Assembly: GCF_040645195.1 (NCBI RefSeq)
Contig: NZ_JBEYXW010000014.1
Span: 98,659 to 162,658, forward strand
Direction: 5' to 3'
From: Prauserella_A sp040645195
GTDB lineage: Bacteria > Actinomycetota > Actinomycetes > Mycobacteriales > Pseudonocardiaceae
Length of the DNA stretch: 64,000 nt
Part shown: piece by piece, positions 1 through 7,745 of the stretch
Layout: each line of letters starts with the position of its first letter
Position numbering within the stretch: position 1 is the stretch's first letter
Program-made: the position numbers and the translations under genes
Notes under the pieces: model-generated
The model's input: the letters and a program-made list of their open reading frames with translations, nothing else
What the model was told of the DNA's origin: nothing
Databases searched by the model: none

Positions 1-303
1 CCCCGCCTGGTTCATGTCCTGCACGCGGGCAGCGGCGTCGTAGCAACCGGGCCGCATCTCGTCATAGCCCAAGGGGTCCGGGCTGATGAGGCTCTTGTCC
101 CTGCCGACGGTTGCCGACAGCCCGCTGGCGCGCTGCTGCTGGTCGAGGTAGTGCCAGGTCCCCTTGCCGTCCTCGCCGATGACGAGCTTCGGACCGCGGT
201 CACGGAAGCGTTCGGGGAGCCAGGTCTGCCACAGGTGTCCTGGTTCGAGGACGTGGTCGTCGACCGAGATGAGCCAGTTCAGCTCCGGTGCGGTTGCCGT
301 CAT
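1..303 (-). CDS. Amidohydrolase (amidohydrolase_2 type), partial
   Basis: This is the N-terminal 101 residues of a protein that runs off the left edge. It begins MTATAPELNWLISVDDHVLE. The SVDDHxxEP motif is the first metal-site strand of the amidohydrolase_2 (ACMSD-like TIM barrel) family, in the form where Glu replaces the second His. The DEMRPGCYDxxxRVxDMN stretch lines up with the complete homologue at 54255-55550, so the two are paralogues. The start is the ATG at 301-303, preceded by a GAAAGGA-like ribosome site on the minus strand. It lies downstream of the CaiB gene on the same strand and is probably co-transcribed. Family hydrolyses or decarboxylates C-C or C-N bonds; substrate unknown. 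Confidence 0.85.
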   Translation of the reverse strand, partial: MTATAPELNWLISVDDHVLEPGHLWQTWLPERFRDRGPKLVIGEDGKGTWHYLDQQQRASGLSATVGRDKSLISPDPLGYDEMRPGCYDAAARVQDMNQAG

Positions 304-372
304 GGGTGTCCGTCCTTTCTGCTGTGTGGTAGGAGAGCGAGGATTACGTCCACAATGGAGGCCGGCTCGTGG

Positions 373-1599
373 TCATGCGAGCACGCCCGCGTCCTTGAGC
401 TCCGCGATGGCCGCCCAGTCGTAGCCGAGCTCGAGCAGGACCTGTTCGGAGTGTTGCGCGTGCTCGGGTGCCCGGCCCAGCCCGGGAACGTGCTCGTCGA
501 ACTGCACCGGCGCGCTCACGAGCTGGACCTCGGAACCGTCGTGGTCGACCGGCACGGCGTAGCCGTTCTCGACGACCTGCGGATCGGTGGCCGTTTCGAG
601 CATCGACCGCAGCACTGACCACGGCGCGGCGAAGTCGGCGAAGCGCTTCTCCCACTGCGCGAGTGCCGCACGGGCGAAGGTCGCCTCCAGTTCGGCGACG
701 CAGTCGGCGTAGTTGGCGGAACGGGCCGCCGCGTCGGTGAACCGCTCGTCGGTGCGGAGGTCCGTGCGGCCGAGGTACTGGCACAGTCCGGGCCACCACC
801 GGTCGGACTCGATCATCATCAGCGCGATCCACCGGCCGTCCGATGTCCGGTACGACCGGGCGATCGGGTTCGTCGAGCGCCCGGTCAGAGTGGGGAAGTC
901 ATGGCCGAGCCGCCAGCTGTGCAGGATCGCGCTGGAATGCTGCCACAGCGCGGAGCCGAGCAGGGAGACGTCGACGAGCGCGCCCTGACCGGTACGTTCG
1001 CGGCGGAACAGGGCAGCGGCGATGCCGAACGCGAGGTTCATCGCGCCTGCCTTGTCGCCGAACGCAGGCGGCTGCGGCAGCGGCCGCTCGGCATCGTCGG
1101 CCGTCAGGGCGGAGGCGATGCCGCTGCGCATCCAGAACGAGGTGAAGTCGTACCCGCCGCGGTCGGCATCCGGACCACGCGCGCCCTGGCCGGTCGCCCT
1201 GGCGTAGATGATGCGCGGATTGCGGGCCCGCACTGTGTCCTCGTCGAAACCGAGCTTCATCCTGGCGGGGCCGCGGAAGTTCGTGACGAAAACGTCGGCG
1301 CGGTCGACCAGCCGCATGAGCAGGTCCTGACCACGCGGCGCGCGCAGGTTCAGTCCCATGCTCCGCTTGCCCCGGTTGGTCTGCTCCGTGATCACGTTGA
1401 CGCCGCCGACCATCGGGACGACGCCGGCGGAGGCGAGCCCGCGCTGCGGATCGCCGGCGACAGGATCCTCGATCTTGAGCACCGACGCGCCGAAGTCGGC
1501 GAGTACCGCCGCGGCAGCCGGTGCGAACGTCCACTGTGCTACTTCGAGGACCTGGACACCGTCGAAGACAGGCGAGGGATCACCGGGCACCGCTCGCAT
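373..1599 (-). CDS. CaiB/BaiF (class III) CoA-transferase
   Basis: The 408-residue product is full length for family III CoA-transferases, which move CoA between an acyl-CoA and a free acid through an aspartyl-CoA thioester. The N-terminal FDGVQVLEVAQWTFAP strand, the ADFGASVLKIEDP motif and the catalytic Asp (D151, in GGYD) are visible. I chose the ATG at 1599 over an in-frame ATG at 1617 because a GGAGGAG ribosome site lies 6 bases in front of it and overlaps the upstream ATG. The gene precedes the partial amidohydrolase in the same direction. Its upstream gap carries two copies of the island operator. Probably activates a pathway acid; donor and acceptor unknown. Confidence 0.92.
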   Translation of the reverse strand: MRAVPGDPSPVFDGVQVLEVAQWTFAPAAAAVLADFGASVLKIEDPVAGDPQRGLASAGVVPMVGGVNVITEQTNRGKRSMGLNLRAPRGQDLLMRLVDRADVFVTNFRGPARMKLGFDEDTVRARNPRIIYARATGQGARGPDADRGGYDFTSFWMRSGIASALTADDAERPLPQPPAFGDKAGAMNLAFGIAAALFRRERTGQGALVDVSLLGSALWQHSSAILHSWRLGHDFPTLTGRSTNPIARSYRTSDGRWIALMMIESDRWWPGLCQYLGRTDLRTDERFTDAAARSANYADCVAELEATFARAALAQWEKRFADFAAPWSVLRSMLETATDPQVVENGYAVPVDHDGSEVQLVSAPVQFDEHVPGLGRAPEHAQHSEQVLLELGYDWAAIAELKDAGVLA

Positions 1600-1644
1600 G
1601 GTTTTTCTCCTCCACATTGAGGGGTCCGAAGCAGCGGAAACAAG

Positions 1645-1672
1645 GTTCTCCGGTATGGAGACAGAACTTCAC
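1645..1672. promoter_or_regulatory. Three-half-site operator upstream of CaiB gene
   Basis: Half-sites read GTTCTC, then 7 bases, GAGACA, then 3 bases, CTTCAC. The same spacing occurs at 14339-14366 and 53841-53868. The first two halves make the inner dyad TCTCC/GGAGA. Assignment as an operator is inference from repetition. Confidence 0.5.
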
Positions 1673-1775
1673 GGTAGCGAGTAGAAGCTCGTATGTCCAT
1701 AAGCTGGTTTAGGCACCGTGTCCTGGCGGTTGGGGAAGTAGAAGGCTGCTCTCCGATGTCGGCTAGGTTGAATTG

Positions 1776-1790
1776 GAGAAGGTCATTCTC
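1776..1790. promoter_or_regulatory. Island operator (GAGAAG-GTC-ATTCTC)
   Basis: Matches the GAGAAT-N3-ATTCTC consensus at 11 of 12 positions. It is placed between the two divergent genes and could serve either. Confidence 0.65.
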
Positions 1791-1829
1791 TTGACGCTGT
1801 TGACCGGCGCTGCCTATTCTGGGCGAATG

Positions 1830-1852
1830 TGATCGTCCGCGAGGGACGATCA
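1830..1852. repeat. Perfect 9-bp inverted repeat
   Basis: TGATCGTCC and GGACGATCA are separated by 5 bases (GCGAG). It sits about 90 bases before the SDR start. It could be an operator for a second regulator or an mRNA hairpin; there is no T-run, so a terminator is unlikely. Confidence 0.5.
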
Positions 1853-1944
1853 GTCGTGGCGCGTGCCGGAGATTTGGGTTTTCCCCTGCGTGACTTCCGA
1901 GGGGCTGGAGCCGTGCCCAAGCACTCAACGAGGAGGCGCCGATC

Positions 1945-2763
1945 ATGGGGCAACTGGACGGCAGGGTCGCGTTCATCACGGGGGCGGGTCGTGGTCAGGG
2001 GCGGTCACACGCCGCGTTGCTCGCCGAGCACGGCGCCGACGTGATCGCCGTGGACATCTGCGCGGACATCCCGACCGTTCCCTACCCGCTGGCCACCACG
2101 GACGACCTCGCCGAGACCGCACGCCTCGTCGAGGAGACGGGGCGGCGATGCGTGACCGCCGTCGCCGACGTCCGAGACATCGTCGCGCTGCAGAAGGCGC
2201 TGGATCACGGCATCGCCGAGCTCGGGGGCGTCGACATCGTGCTGGCGAACGCGGGCGTGCTGCACAGTAACCCGAACGAGCAGACGCTGGAGCAGGCGGC
2301 CGCCAACTGGGGCGACGCGATCGGCGTGATGCTCACCGGCGTGTTCAACACGATCAAGGTGGCGCAGCGTCCGCTCATCGAACAGGAGCGCGGCGGTTCG
2401 ATCGTGCTCACCGGCTCCACCGCGGGGTTGAAGGGAATGACCGACGGATCCGGCGGGATGTCCGGGTACAACGCCGCGAAGCACGGCCTCGTCGGCCTCG
2501 CCAAGGGCTGGGCAAGACTGCTCGGCCAGCACCGGGTGCGCGTGAACGTCGTGCATCCGACGGCGGTGGACACGTACATGATCAACAATCCGCACTCGCC
2601 CATGGTCGACACCAGCCGGTTCCAGCAGATCCAGCGTGTGCTGCCGATCGATCGCCTGCAGCCGTCCGACGTCAGTGCCGCGATCCTGTGGCTGGTCTCC
2701 GACGCGGCGTTCGCCGTCACAGGGGTGGCGCTGCCGTTCGACGCAGGCATGACACTCACATGA
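1945..2763 (+). CDS. Mycofactocin-coupled SDR family oxidoreductase
   Basis: A 272-residue short-chain dehydrogenase with the dinucleotide motif TGAGRGQGRSHA and the AVDIC segment that are typical of SDRs using non-exchangeable NAD with mycofactocin as acceptor. The NAG motif (LANAGV), catalytic Ser and YNAAK (SGYNAAKHG) are intact. GAGGAGG lies 9 bases before the ATG. Its stop overlaps the ATG of the aldehyde dehydrogenase (ATGA), so alcohol and aldehyde oxidation are translationally coupled, followed by a P450 and its ferredoxin. Predicted to oxidise an alcohol made by the P450 or a related hydroxylase. Mycofactocin biosynthesis genes are not in the window. Confidence 0.92.
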   Translation: MGQLDGRVAFITGAGRGQGRSHAALLAEHGADVIAVDICADIPTVPYPLATTDDLAETARLVEETGRRCVTAVADVRDIVALQKALDHGIAELGGVDIVLANAGVLHSNPNEQTLEQAAANWGDAIGVMLTGVFNTIKVAQRPLIEQERGGSIVLTGSTAGLKGMTDGSGGMSGYNAAKHGLVGLAKGWARLLGQHRVRVNVVHPTAVDTYMINNPHSPMVDTSRFQQIQRVLPIDRLQPSDVSAAILWLVSDAAFAVTGVALPFDAGMTLT

Positions 2764-4169
2764 GCGCTGCCACCCTCCGGGTCACCAACCCCGCTGATCT
2801 GTCCACAGTGGCCGAAGTGCCCACCGCGGAGTTCGCCGACTTCGAGCGCGCAGTGCAGGCCGCGCGCCGGGCGTTCGACGGCGAGTGGTCGAGGACGTCG
2901 GCCGCCGAACGGGCCGAGCTGGTTCTGCGTTTCCTCGACGTGCTGGAGAAGCGGCAGGAGTCCCTTGTGGACACTGTCGTTGCGGAGACGGGCGCATTGC
3001 TGTCCATGGCGCGCAGAGTGCAGGTGGCCGGTGCCATCCAGCACGCGCGCACGGCGGTCCGCATCCACGCCGCGTTGCCGGAGGAGGAACACAACCCCAT
3101 CCCGCTCGCGGACCTCGTCGCGGGTGACCGGGTCGTCACGAGCGTCCTGACCTGGGAGCCGCTCGGCGTGGTGAGCGCCATCCCGTCCTACAACGTGCCG
3201 CTGTTCATCACGTTGTGGAAGATCGTGCCCGCGCTGCTGACGGGCAACACCGTTGTGCTGCGGCCCAGCCCGCTCGCGCCGCTCACGGTGCTCGCGGCAG
3301 GCGCCGCCGCCGAGGAGGCAGGGTTCCCGCCGGGCGTGCTGAACGTGCTCGTCGAGGACGGCACGGCCGGGGCGCAGCTGATGACGAGTGCGTCGCAGGT
3401 GGACGCGGTGTCGTTCACGGGGTCCACGGCTGTCGGGTCCGCAATCATGGCGCAGGCCGCGCCCACACTCAAGCGCGTCATGCTCGAGCTGGGCGGCAAG
3501 TCGGCAGGGCTGTACCTGCCCGGCGCGGTCGACCGTGCCGCTGACGGGATCGTCACCGTCATGCGGGCGATGGCAGGCCAGGGCTGTGTGCTGCAGACCA
3601 GGGTCCTCGTACCGGAGTCACACAAGGAGCAGGTGCTCGCCGAGGCCGCGGACCGTGTGGGGGCCCTGCGCATCGGCGACCCGCGGGACCCGGCGACGGA
3701 TGTCGGCCCCGTCATCAGCGCGGCCCAGGTCGAGCGGTGCGCCGAACACGTCGCAGCCGCGCGGCGGCACGGCGGGCGTGTGGTCGTCGGCGGCAGGGCA
3801 CGGCCCGACCTCGGCGGTCACTTCTTCGAACCGACGGTCGTGGACCTGGACGACACGGCCAACCGTCTTGCCCAGGAGGAGACCTTCGGGCCGGTGGTGT
3901 CGGTGATCGGCTACCGCGATGTCGACCATGCCGTGGCGCTGGCGAACGACACGGTGTACGGGCTGTCCGGTGCGGTTTACGGGCCGGCGGGGGAGGCGCT
4001 CGCGGTGGCGCGGCGCATCCGCGCCGGCACTGTGCTGGTCAACGGCGGGTACTTCGGCCCGTACGCCTCGTCAGGCGGCTGGCGGCACAGCGGCGAGTGG
4101 CGTGAGCGCGGACGCGAGGGCATCCGCGCCTACCAGCAGGTCAAACACGTCACGGCGGTGAGCTCGTGA
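2760..4169 (+). CDS. NAD(P)-dependent aldehyde dehydrogenase
   Basis: A 469-residue ALDH-superfamily protein. Visible landmarks are the active-site Asn (N145, in SYNVP), the general-base Glu (E243, in LELGGKS) and the nucleophile Cys (C276, in GQGC), spaced as usual. The start ATG overlaps the SDR stop codon; a longer in-frame start upstream would run through the SDR and is rejected. Its own stop overlaps a possible GTG of the P450 gene. It should convert the aldehyde produced by the preceding SDR to an acid ready for CoA activation. Confidence 0.93.
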   Translation: MSAATLRVTNPADLSTVAEVPTAEFADFERAVQAARRAFDGEWSRTSAAERAELVLRFLDVLEKRQESLVDTVVAETGALLSMARRVQVAGAIQHARTAVRIHAALPEEEHNPIPLADLVAGDRVVTSVLTWEPLGVVSAIPSYNVPLFITLWKIVPALLTGNTVVLRPSPLAPLTVLAAGAAAEEAGFPPGVLNVLVEDGTAGAQLMTSASQVDAVSFTGSTAVGSAIMAQAAPTLKRVMLELGGKSAGLYLPGAVDRAADGIVTVMRAMAGQGCVLQTRVLVPESHKEQVLAEAADRVGALRIGDPRDPATDVGPVISAAQVERCAEHVAAARRHGGRVVVGGRARPDLGGHFFEPTVVDLDDTANRLAQEETFGPVVSVIGYRDVDHAVALANDTVYGLSGAVYGPAGEALAVARRIRAGTVLVNGGYFGPYASSGGWRHSGEWRERGREGIRAYQQVKHVTAVSS

Positions 4170-4186
4170 CAGACGGGAGAACTCCC

Positions 4187-5452
4187 ATGCTCGAGGAGAT
4201 CACACAGCTGGACACGGCGATGATCAGAACCCTTTTCGACACCGGAGGCGAGTTCCGCCGGGCCCGCTCCGGAGGTGACTACGCCGACGACTTCCACGCC
4301 GATCTGGCACGAGCGCGTGAGACCGGACCGGTCCACGCGGGCACCGTCGAGGAGGTTCTAGGGGTGCCCGTCCACGTGCACTGGCCGGAACCGGTCTTCT
4401 CGGTGTTCAGCTACGCCACCGTGAACGTGGTCTTCCGCGACACCGAGACGTTCAACTCGGACACCATGCTCGGCACATTCGACACCTTCGGCCGGAACAT
4501 CCTCGCGATGAGCGGGGACGAGCACGCCCGCTACAGGTCCGCCGCGGCGCCGGCCTTCGCACGCAGCATGACCCAGTGGTGGATCGACCGCTGGATCGCC
4601 GGCATCACCGACACGCTGCTGGCTCGTATCGAGCGACGGGGGCAGGCTGACCTGAACCTCGAGTTCTGTGCGTTGCTGCCGCTGCTGACGATCACAGGCA
4701 GCTTCGGGGTGCCCATGGACGACGCGTTGCGGCTGCGCGAGCTCATCGAGGACATGATCTCCGGGACGTTGTCGAGGGAGCAACGGCTCGCCGCGTCGGC
4801 AGGCGTCGGCGAGATCATGCTCCCCGTGATCGCCGAGCGCCGGGCGAAGCCTGGCGACGACCTGATCACCAAGCTGGTCCAGGCCACGATGCGAGGCTCG
4901 GACGGCCGAGCCCGTGGGCTCACCGACGAGGACGTCCTCGCCTACGCACGCCTGCTGCTGACCGCGGGCTCGGGCACCACCTGGCGGCAGCTGGGCATCA
5001 CGCTGTGGGCGCTGTTGAACCACCCGGACCAGCTCGAAGCGGTACGCCGCGACCGGAAGCTGGTGCGGCTGGCCGTCGAGGAGTCCCTGCGCTGGGAGGT
5101 CACCGACCCGACGTTCTTCCGCAGGGTGCTCGCGGACACCACGCTCGGCGGCGTCGACATCCCGGCCGGGGCCCGCGTCTCCCTGTGCCTGTCCGCGGCC
5201 AACCACGATCCGAAGCGCTGGCCGGACCCGGATCGTTTCGACATCTTCCGCAAGCTGCGCCCGCACCTGTCGTTCGCCGGAGGCCCGCACGTGTGTCTCG
5301 GCATGCACGTCGCGAGGGCGGAGATGTCGGTGGCCCTCAACGCGATCCTCGACCGGCTGCCGAATCTGCGCTGGGACCCCGAGGCGAGCAGACCGGTCCT
5401 CATGGGACTACACATGCGGGGCCCCAACGAGCTCCCGGTGGTGTTCGGATGA
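4187..5452 (+). CDS. Cytochrome P450
   Basis: A soluble bacterial P450 of about 421 residues. The haem loop FAGGPHVCLG, the K-helix ExxR (EESLR) and the I-helix (LLTAGSGTTWRQ) are present. In the I-helix the usual acidic residue before the Thr pair is Gly (AGSGTT), which departs from the acid-alcohol pair used for O2 activation in most P450s. The ATG at 4187 follows GGGAGA by 6 bases; a GTG at 4166 overlapping the ALDH stop is an alternative start. A dedicated 3Fe-4S ferredoxin overlaps the 3-prime end. Probably hydroxylates a hydrophobic pathway compound. Confidence 0.95.
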   Translation: MLEEITQLDTAMIRTLFDTGGEFRRARSGGDYADDFHADLARARETGPVHAGTVEEVLGVPVHVHWPEPVFSVFSYATVNVVFRDTETFNSDTMLGTFDTFGRNILAMSGDEHARYRSAAAPAFARSMTQWWIDRWIAGITDTLLARIERRGQADLNLEFCALLPLLTITGSFGVPMDDALRLRELIEDMISGTLSREQRLAASAGVGEIMLPVIAERRAKPGDDLITKLVQATMRGSDGRARGLTDEDVLAYARLLLTAGSGTTWRQLGITLWALLNHPDQLEAVRRDRKLVRLAVEESLRWEVTDPTFFRRVLADTTLGGVDIPAGARVSLCLSAANHDPKRWPDPDRFDIFRKLRPHLSFAGGPHVCLGMHVARAEMSVALNAILDRLPNLRWDPEASRPVLMGLHMRGPNELPVVFG

Positions 5453-5649
5453 CCGACCGGCCGCGGGTGAACGTCACGCCGGAGACCTGCGCGGGCACCG
5501 GGGTGTGCTCGTTCTACGCGAGCAGTACCTTCGCGCTCGACGATGCGGGCAAGGTGAGCGTGATCGCGGAGGACGGCGACCCGGCCGAGGACGTCCGCAA
5601 CGCCGCGGACGCCTGCCCGACGCGGTCAATCCACCTCGGTATCGCCTAG
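5449..5649 (+). CDS. P450-type [3Fe-4S] ferredoxin
   Basis: A 66-residue small ferredoxin. Cys14, Cys20 and Cys56 (in ACPTRS) form the three-cysteine pattern of P450-associated 3Fe-4S ferredoxins, with Thr17 where a 4Fe-4S protein has its extra Cys. The ATG overlaps the P450 stop (ATGA). It should pass electrons to the P450; no matching ferredoxin reductase is adjacent, though the reductase at 9977 is nearby. Its last 24 bases overlap the convergent HxlR gene. Confidence 0.93.
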   Translation: MTDRPRVNVTPETCAGTGVCSFYASSTFALDDAGKVSVIAEDGDPAEDVRNAADACPTRSIHLGIA

Positions 5650-6075
5650 ATCCGTTGGCACCGGTTGTGGTCGGCCGACATGGCGGGAGCGGGCTTCGTT
5701 GATTTCCGCCTGGTGCAGCACCGCCCAGTCCGCCAGTGCTGACAGCGGTTGGAGCAGAGTGCGCCCCAGCGGGGTCAGGCTGTACTCGACGCTGGGCGGC
5801 ACGGTCGGGTGCACCTCGCGCCGCACCAGCCCGTCGGTTTCCAGGCCGCGCAGCGTGCGGGTCAGCATGCGCTGACTGATGCCGTCAATGGCACGGTGCA
5901 ACTCGTTGTACCGGTGCGGCCGCCCTCCGAGCAGGACCACCAGCAGCATGCTCCACTTGTCGCCCACACGCCGGAACGCATCACCGGCCGGGCACGCGGC
6001 GAGCTCCTCGGGCGGCACCGGGCGAGGCAGCTCGTGGGCGAGTACCGAGGGAACACCGGTGTTCGTACCGGACAT
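5626..6075 (-). CDS. HxlR family transcriptional regulator
   Basis: A 149-residue MarR-like winged-helix protein of the HxlR family: CPAGDAFRRVGDKWSMLLV at the start of the domain, GISQRMLTRTLRGLE recognition helix, and VEYSLTPLG wing. The ATG at 6075 lies 75 bases from the divergent SDR-like gene, the usual layout in which HxlR proteins control a neighbouring oxidoreductase. Its 3-prime end overlaps the ferredoxin gene. No island operator is seen in its promoter gap. Confidence 0.92.
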   Translation of the reverse strand: MSGTNTGVPSVLAHELPRPVPPEELAACPAGDAFRRVGDKWSMLLVVLLGGRPHRYNELHRAIDGISQRMLTRTLRGLETDGLVRREVHPTVPPSVEYSLTPLGRTLLQPLSALADWAVLHQAEINEARSRHVGRPQPVPTDLGDTEVD

Positions 6076-6150
6076 GAAACTGCCTTCTTTCGGTCTGCGA
6101 CTGGGCGGCTCACGATGGATCAGTCGATACCGAGCCTATGGAGGACACCC

Positions 6151-6981
6151 GTGCCGAGCCAACCACCGAAGACCGTCGTCATCAGCGGCGGCACCGACGG
6201 TATGGGCCGCGCGACCGCCCTGGAACGGCTTGCGAGGGGTGACCACGTCACCGTGATCGGCAGCAACGAAGCCAAGGGACGTGCTCTGCTCGAGCAGGCG
6301 ACGCATCCGAACCTGCGGTTCCTGCAGGCGGACCTGTCCTCGATCGCTGAGACCGAGCGGGTGATCGCTCGCATCGGCGAGGAACACGACACCGTCGATG
6401 CCCTGGCGCTGTTCGCCAACCGGGTGAGCCCGAAGCGCAAGGAGACTGCGGACGGCCTGGAGTCCACCTTCGCCCTGTACTACCTGAGCCGCTATCTGCT
6501 CAGCTACCGACTGCGCCCGCTGCTCGATGCCAGTCCCGAGCCAGTGATCATCAACGTCGCTGGTGTCGGAAACACCGCGGGCCGGATCTACTGGGACGAT
6601 CCCCAGTTGACGCGCCGCTACGGTCAGGTGCGTGCCCAGCTCCAGGCCGGCCGGGCGAACGACCTGCTGGGCGTCATGTTCGCCAACCAGGCCGAGAGCA
6701 AGGCGCGCTACGTTCTCTATCACCCCGGATTCACCCGCAGCGGCGTCGACGGCCACCCGAATCCACTGATCCGGGGATCACTCACACTGCTCGCGAAATT
6801 CTTCGCCCGCCCGGTGGCCGACGCGGTCGAACCGATCGTCCAGTGGATCGATCGACCACCGACGGACCCGCTGTCCGCGATCGACCGGGGCAAGCCGGTC
6901 GAGACGTCCCTGAAGACCCTCGACCCCGACGCTGCCGCCCGCCTGGCCGACTACACCGAGAAGCTGCTGCGCAGCCGCTGA
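6151..6981 (+). CDS. SDR-like NAD(P)-binding protein
   Basis: A 276-residue Rossmann protein with SGGTDGMGRATA as its nucleotide loop. The position expected for YxxxK carries no Tyr-Lys pair (RYGQVRAQLQAGRANDLLG), so catalysis as a classical SDR is doubtful. GTG at 6151 is preferred because GGAGGA lies 6-8 bases before it; an ATG at 6115 is also in frame. It is divergent from the HxlR regulator, its probable controller. Function unknown; possibly stress-related or electrophile-related as for many HxlR targets. Confidence 0.8.
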   Translation: MPSQPPKTVVISGGTDGMGRATALERLARGDHVTVIGSNEAKGRALLEQATHPNLRFLQADLSSIAETERVIARIGEEHDTVDALALFANRVSPKRKETADGLESTFALYYLSRYLLSYRLRPLLDASPEPVIINVAGVGNTAGRIYWDDPQLTRRYGQVRAQLQAGRANDLLGVMFANQAESKARYVLYHPGFTRSGVDGHPNPLIRGSLTLLAKFFARPVADAVEPIVQWIDRPPTDPLSAIDRGKPVETSLKTLDPDAAARLADYTEKLLRSR

Positions 6982-7002
6982 ACTCCAACGAAGGCCGGTC
7001 CT

Positions 7003-7371
7003 TCAGGTCGCGCTCCAGGCGAAGTGCGCGAAGGCGGCGACCGCGAGAACCAGGAACAGCGCGGGAAACGCGATGTTGTGCAACACCCTGGCGCGGACGT
7101 GGACCGTGACGGCGCCGACGAAGAACACGACGAGCCCTGTCGCAGCCGCCAGCCCGATGGAGTGCAGTCCGAACAGACCGAGCACCAGCCCTGACACGCC
7201 GGCACCCTCGAGCACCGCGAGAACAGGGATCCACCGTGCGGCCAGTCCCACCTCGGCCGAGTTCTCCAGCACGAACCGGGCTTTGAACGCCTTGGCAGCC
7301 ACCTCGAATCCGTTGGCGAGGATGCAGACGATGGTGGCGACGAGCAGCCCGCCCTCGACCACGGCCATCAT
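7003..7371 (-). CDS. DoxX-like membrane protein
   Basis: A 122-residue integral membrane protein with four predicted hydrophobic helices (near residues 2-20, 45-66, 72-90 and 98-118), matching the DoxX/DoxX-like family. The start codon overlaps the stop of the ABM-like gene (ATGA), so the two form an operon, divergent from an ECF sigma factor. Family members are linked to redox stress but the molecular role is not settled. Confidence 0.85.
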   Translation of the reverse strand: MMAVVEGGLLVATIVCILANGFEVAAKAFKARFVLENSAEVGLAARWIPVLAVLEGAGVSGLVLGLFGLHSIGLAAATGLVVFFVGAVTVHVRARVLHNIAFPALFLVLAVAAFAHFAWSAT

Positions 7372-7664
7372 CCGGCGTACCGCCCGAGTACGTCGAGGGT
7401 CTGCGGCGGCACCGGGACGCCCGCCCAGCCGGCGATCCTGGCTCGGAACTCGCCGGCCGCCTCGATGCCGAGGAGGGGGTTGGGGGCGTCGTCGGGCAGC
7501 TGGAGGGTCAGCAGGAACTCAGGGCTGTCGCCGACTCGCGCAGCGGTGTACTCCAGCCCGGCCGGGGCCGCCTCCTTGACTGCGGTGAACAGTTGGTCGA
7601 TCGCCTCCTCGACTTCTGGAACGTGCTCGGGACTGGTGCTGAATCGAACGATCTGTACGCTCAT
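7368..7664 (-). CDS. ABM-like small protein
   Basis: A 98-residue ferredoxin-like-fold protein beginning MSVQIVRFSTSPEHVPEVEE, resembling antibiotic biosynthesis monooxygenase (ABM) or dimeric alpha-beta barrel proteins. The ATG at 7664 has an excellent GGAGGT site 5 bases upstream. It starts an operon with the DoxX-like gene and is divergent from the ECF sigma gene, whose likely target promoter lies in the gap. It may be a quinol or electrophile-detoxifying enzyme; this is inference. Confidence 0.75.
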   Translation of the reverse strand: MSVQIVRFSTSPEHVPEVEEAIDQLFTAVKEAAPAGLEYTAARVGDSPEFLLTLQLPDDAPNPLLGIEAAGEFRARIAGWAGVPVPPQTLDVLGRYAG

Positions 7665-7718
7665 GGTTACCTCCTGCGTGCGCGTGTTCGCCGGGTTCTG
7701 GTTCCTCCTGACCGTCCT

Positions 7719-7745
7719 GACGTTCCGCGGGCATGAAAGGTGACC
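7719..7745 (-). promoter_or_regulatory. Candidate ECF-sigma promoter of ABM/DoxX operon
   Basis: On the minus strand GGTCACC (7739-7745) is followed by exactly 16 bases and CGTC (7719-7722). This resembles the published ECF41 pattern TGTCACA-N16-CGTC. The -35 element overlaps the GTG start of the divergent sigma gene. Functional assignment is inference. Confidence 0.5.

Larger units (their letters stand above)
1600..1944. promoter_or_regulatory. 345-bp divergent promoter region
   Basis: This gap separates the CaiB gene (minus) from the mycofactocin SDR operon (plus). No gene is seen in it. It holds a three-half-site operator near the CaiB gene, a standard island palindrome in the middle and a perfect hairpin nearer the SDR. 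The SDR ribosome site GAGGAGG lies 9 bases before its ATG. Confidence 0.6.

Noticed and set aside
1600..1944. Riboswitch in the long leader before the mycofactocin SDR
   Set aside because: No recognisable aptamer core; the gap is explained by operators and a single hairpin.
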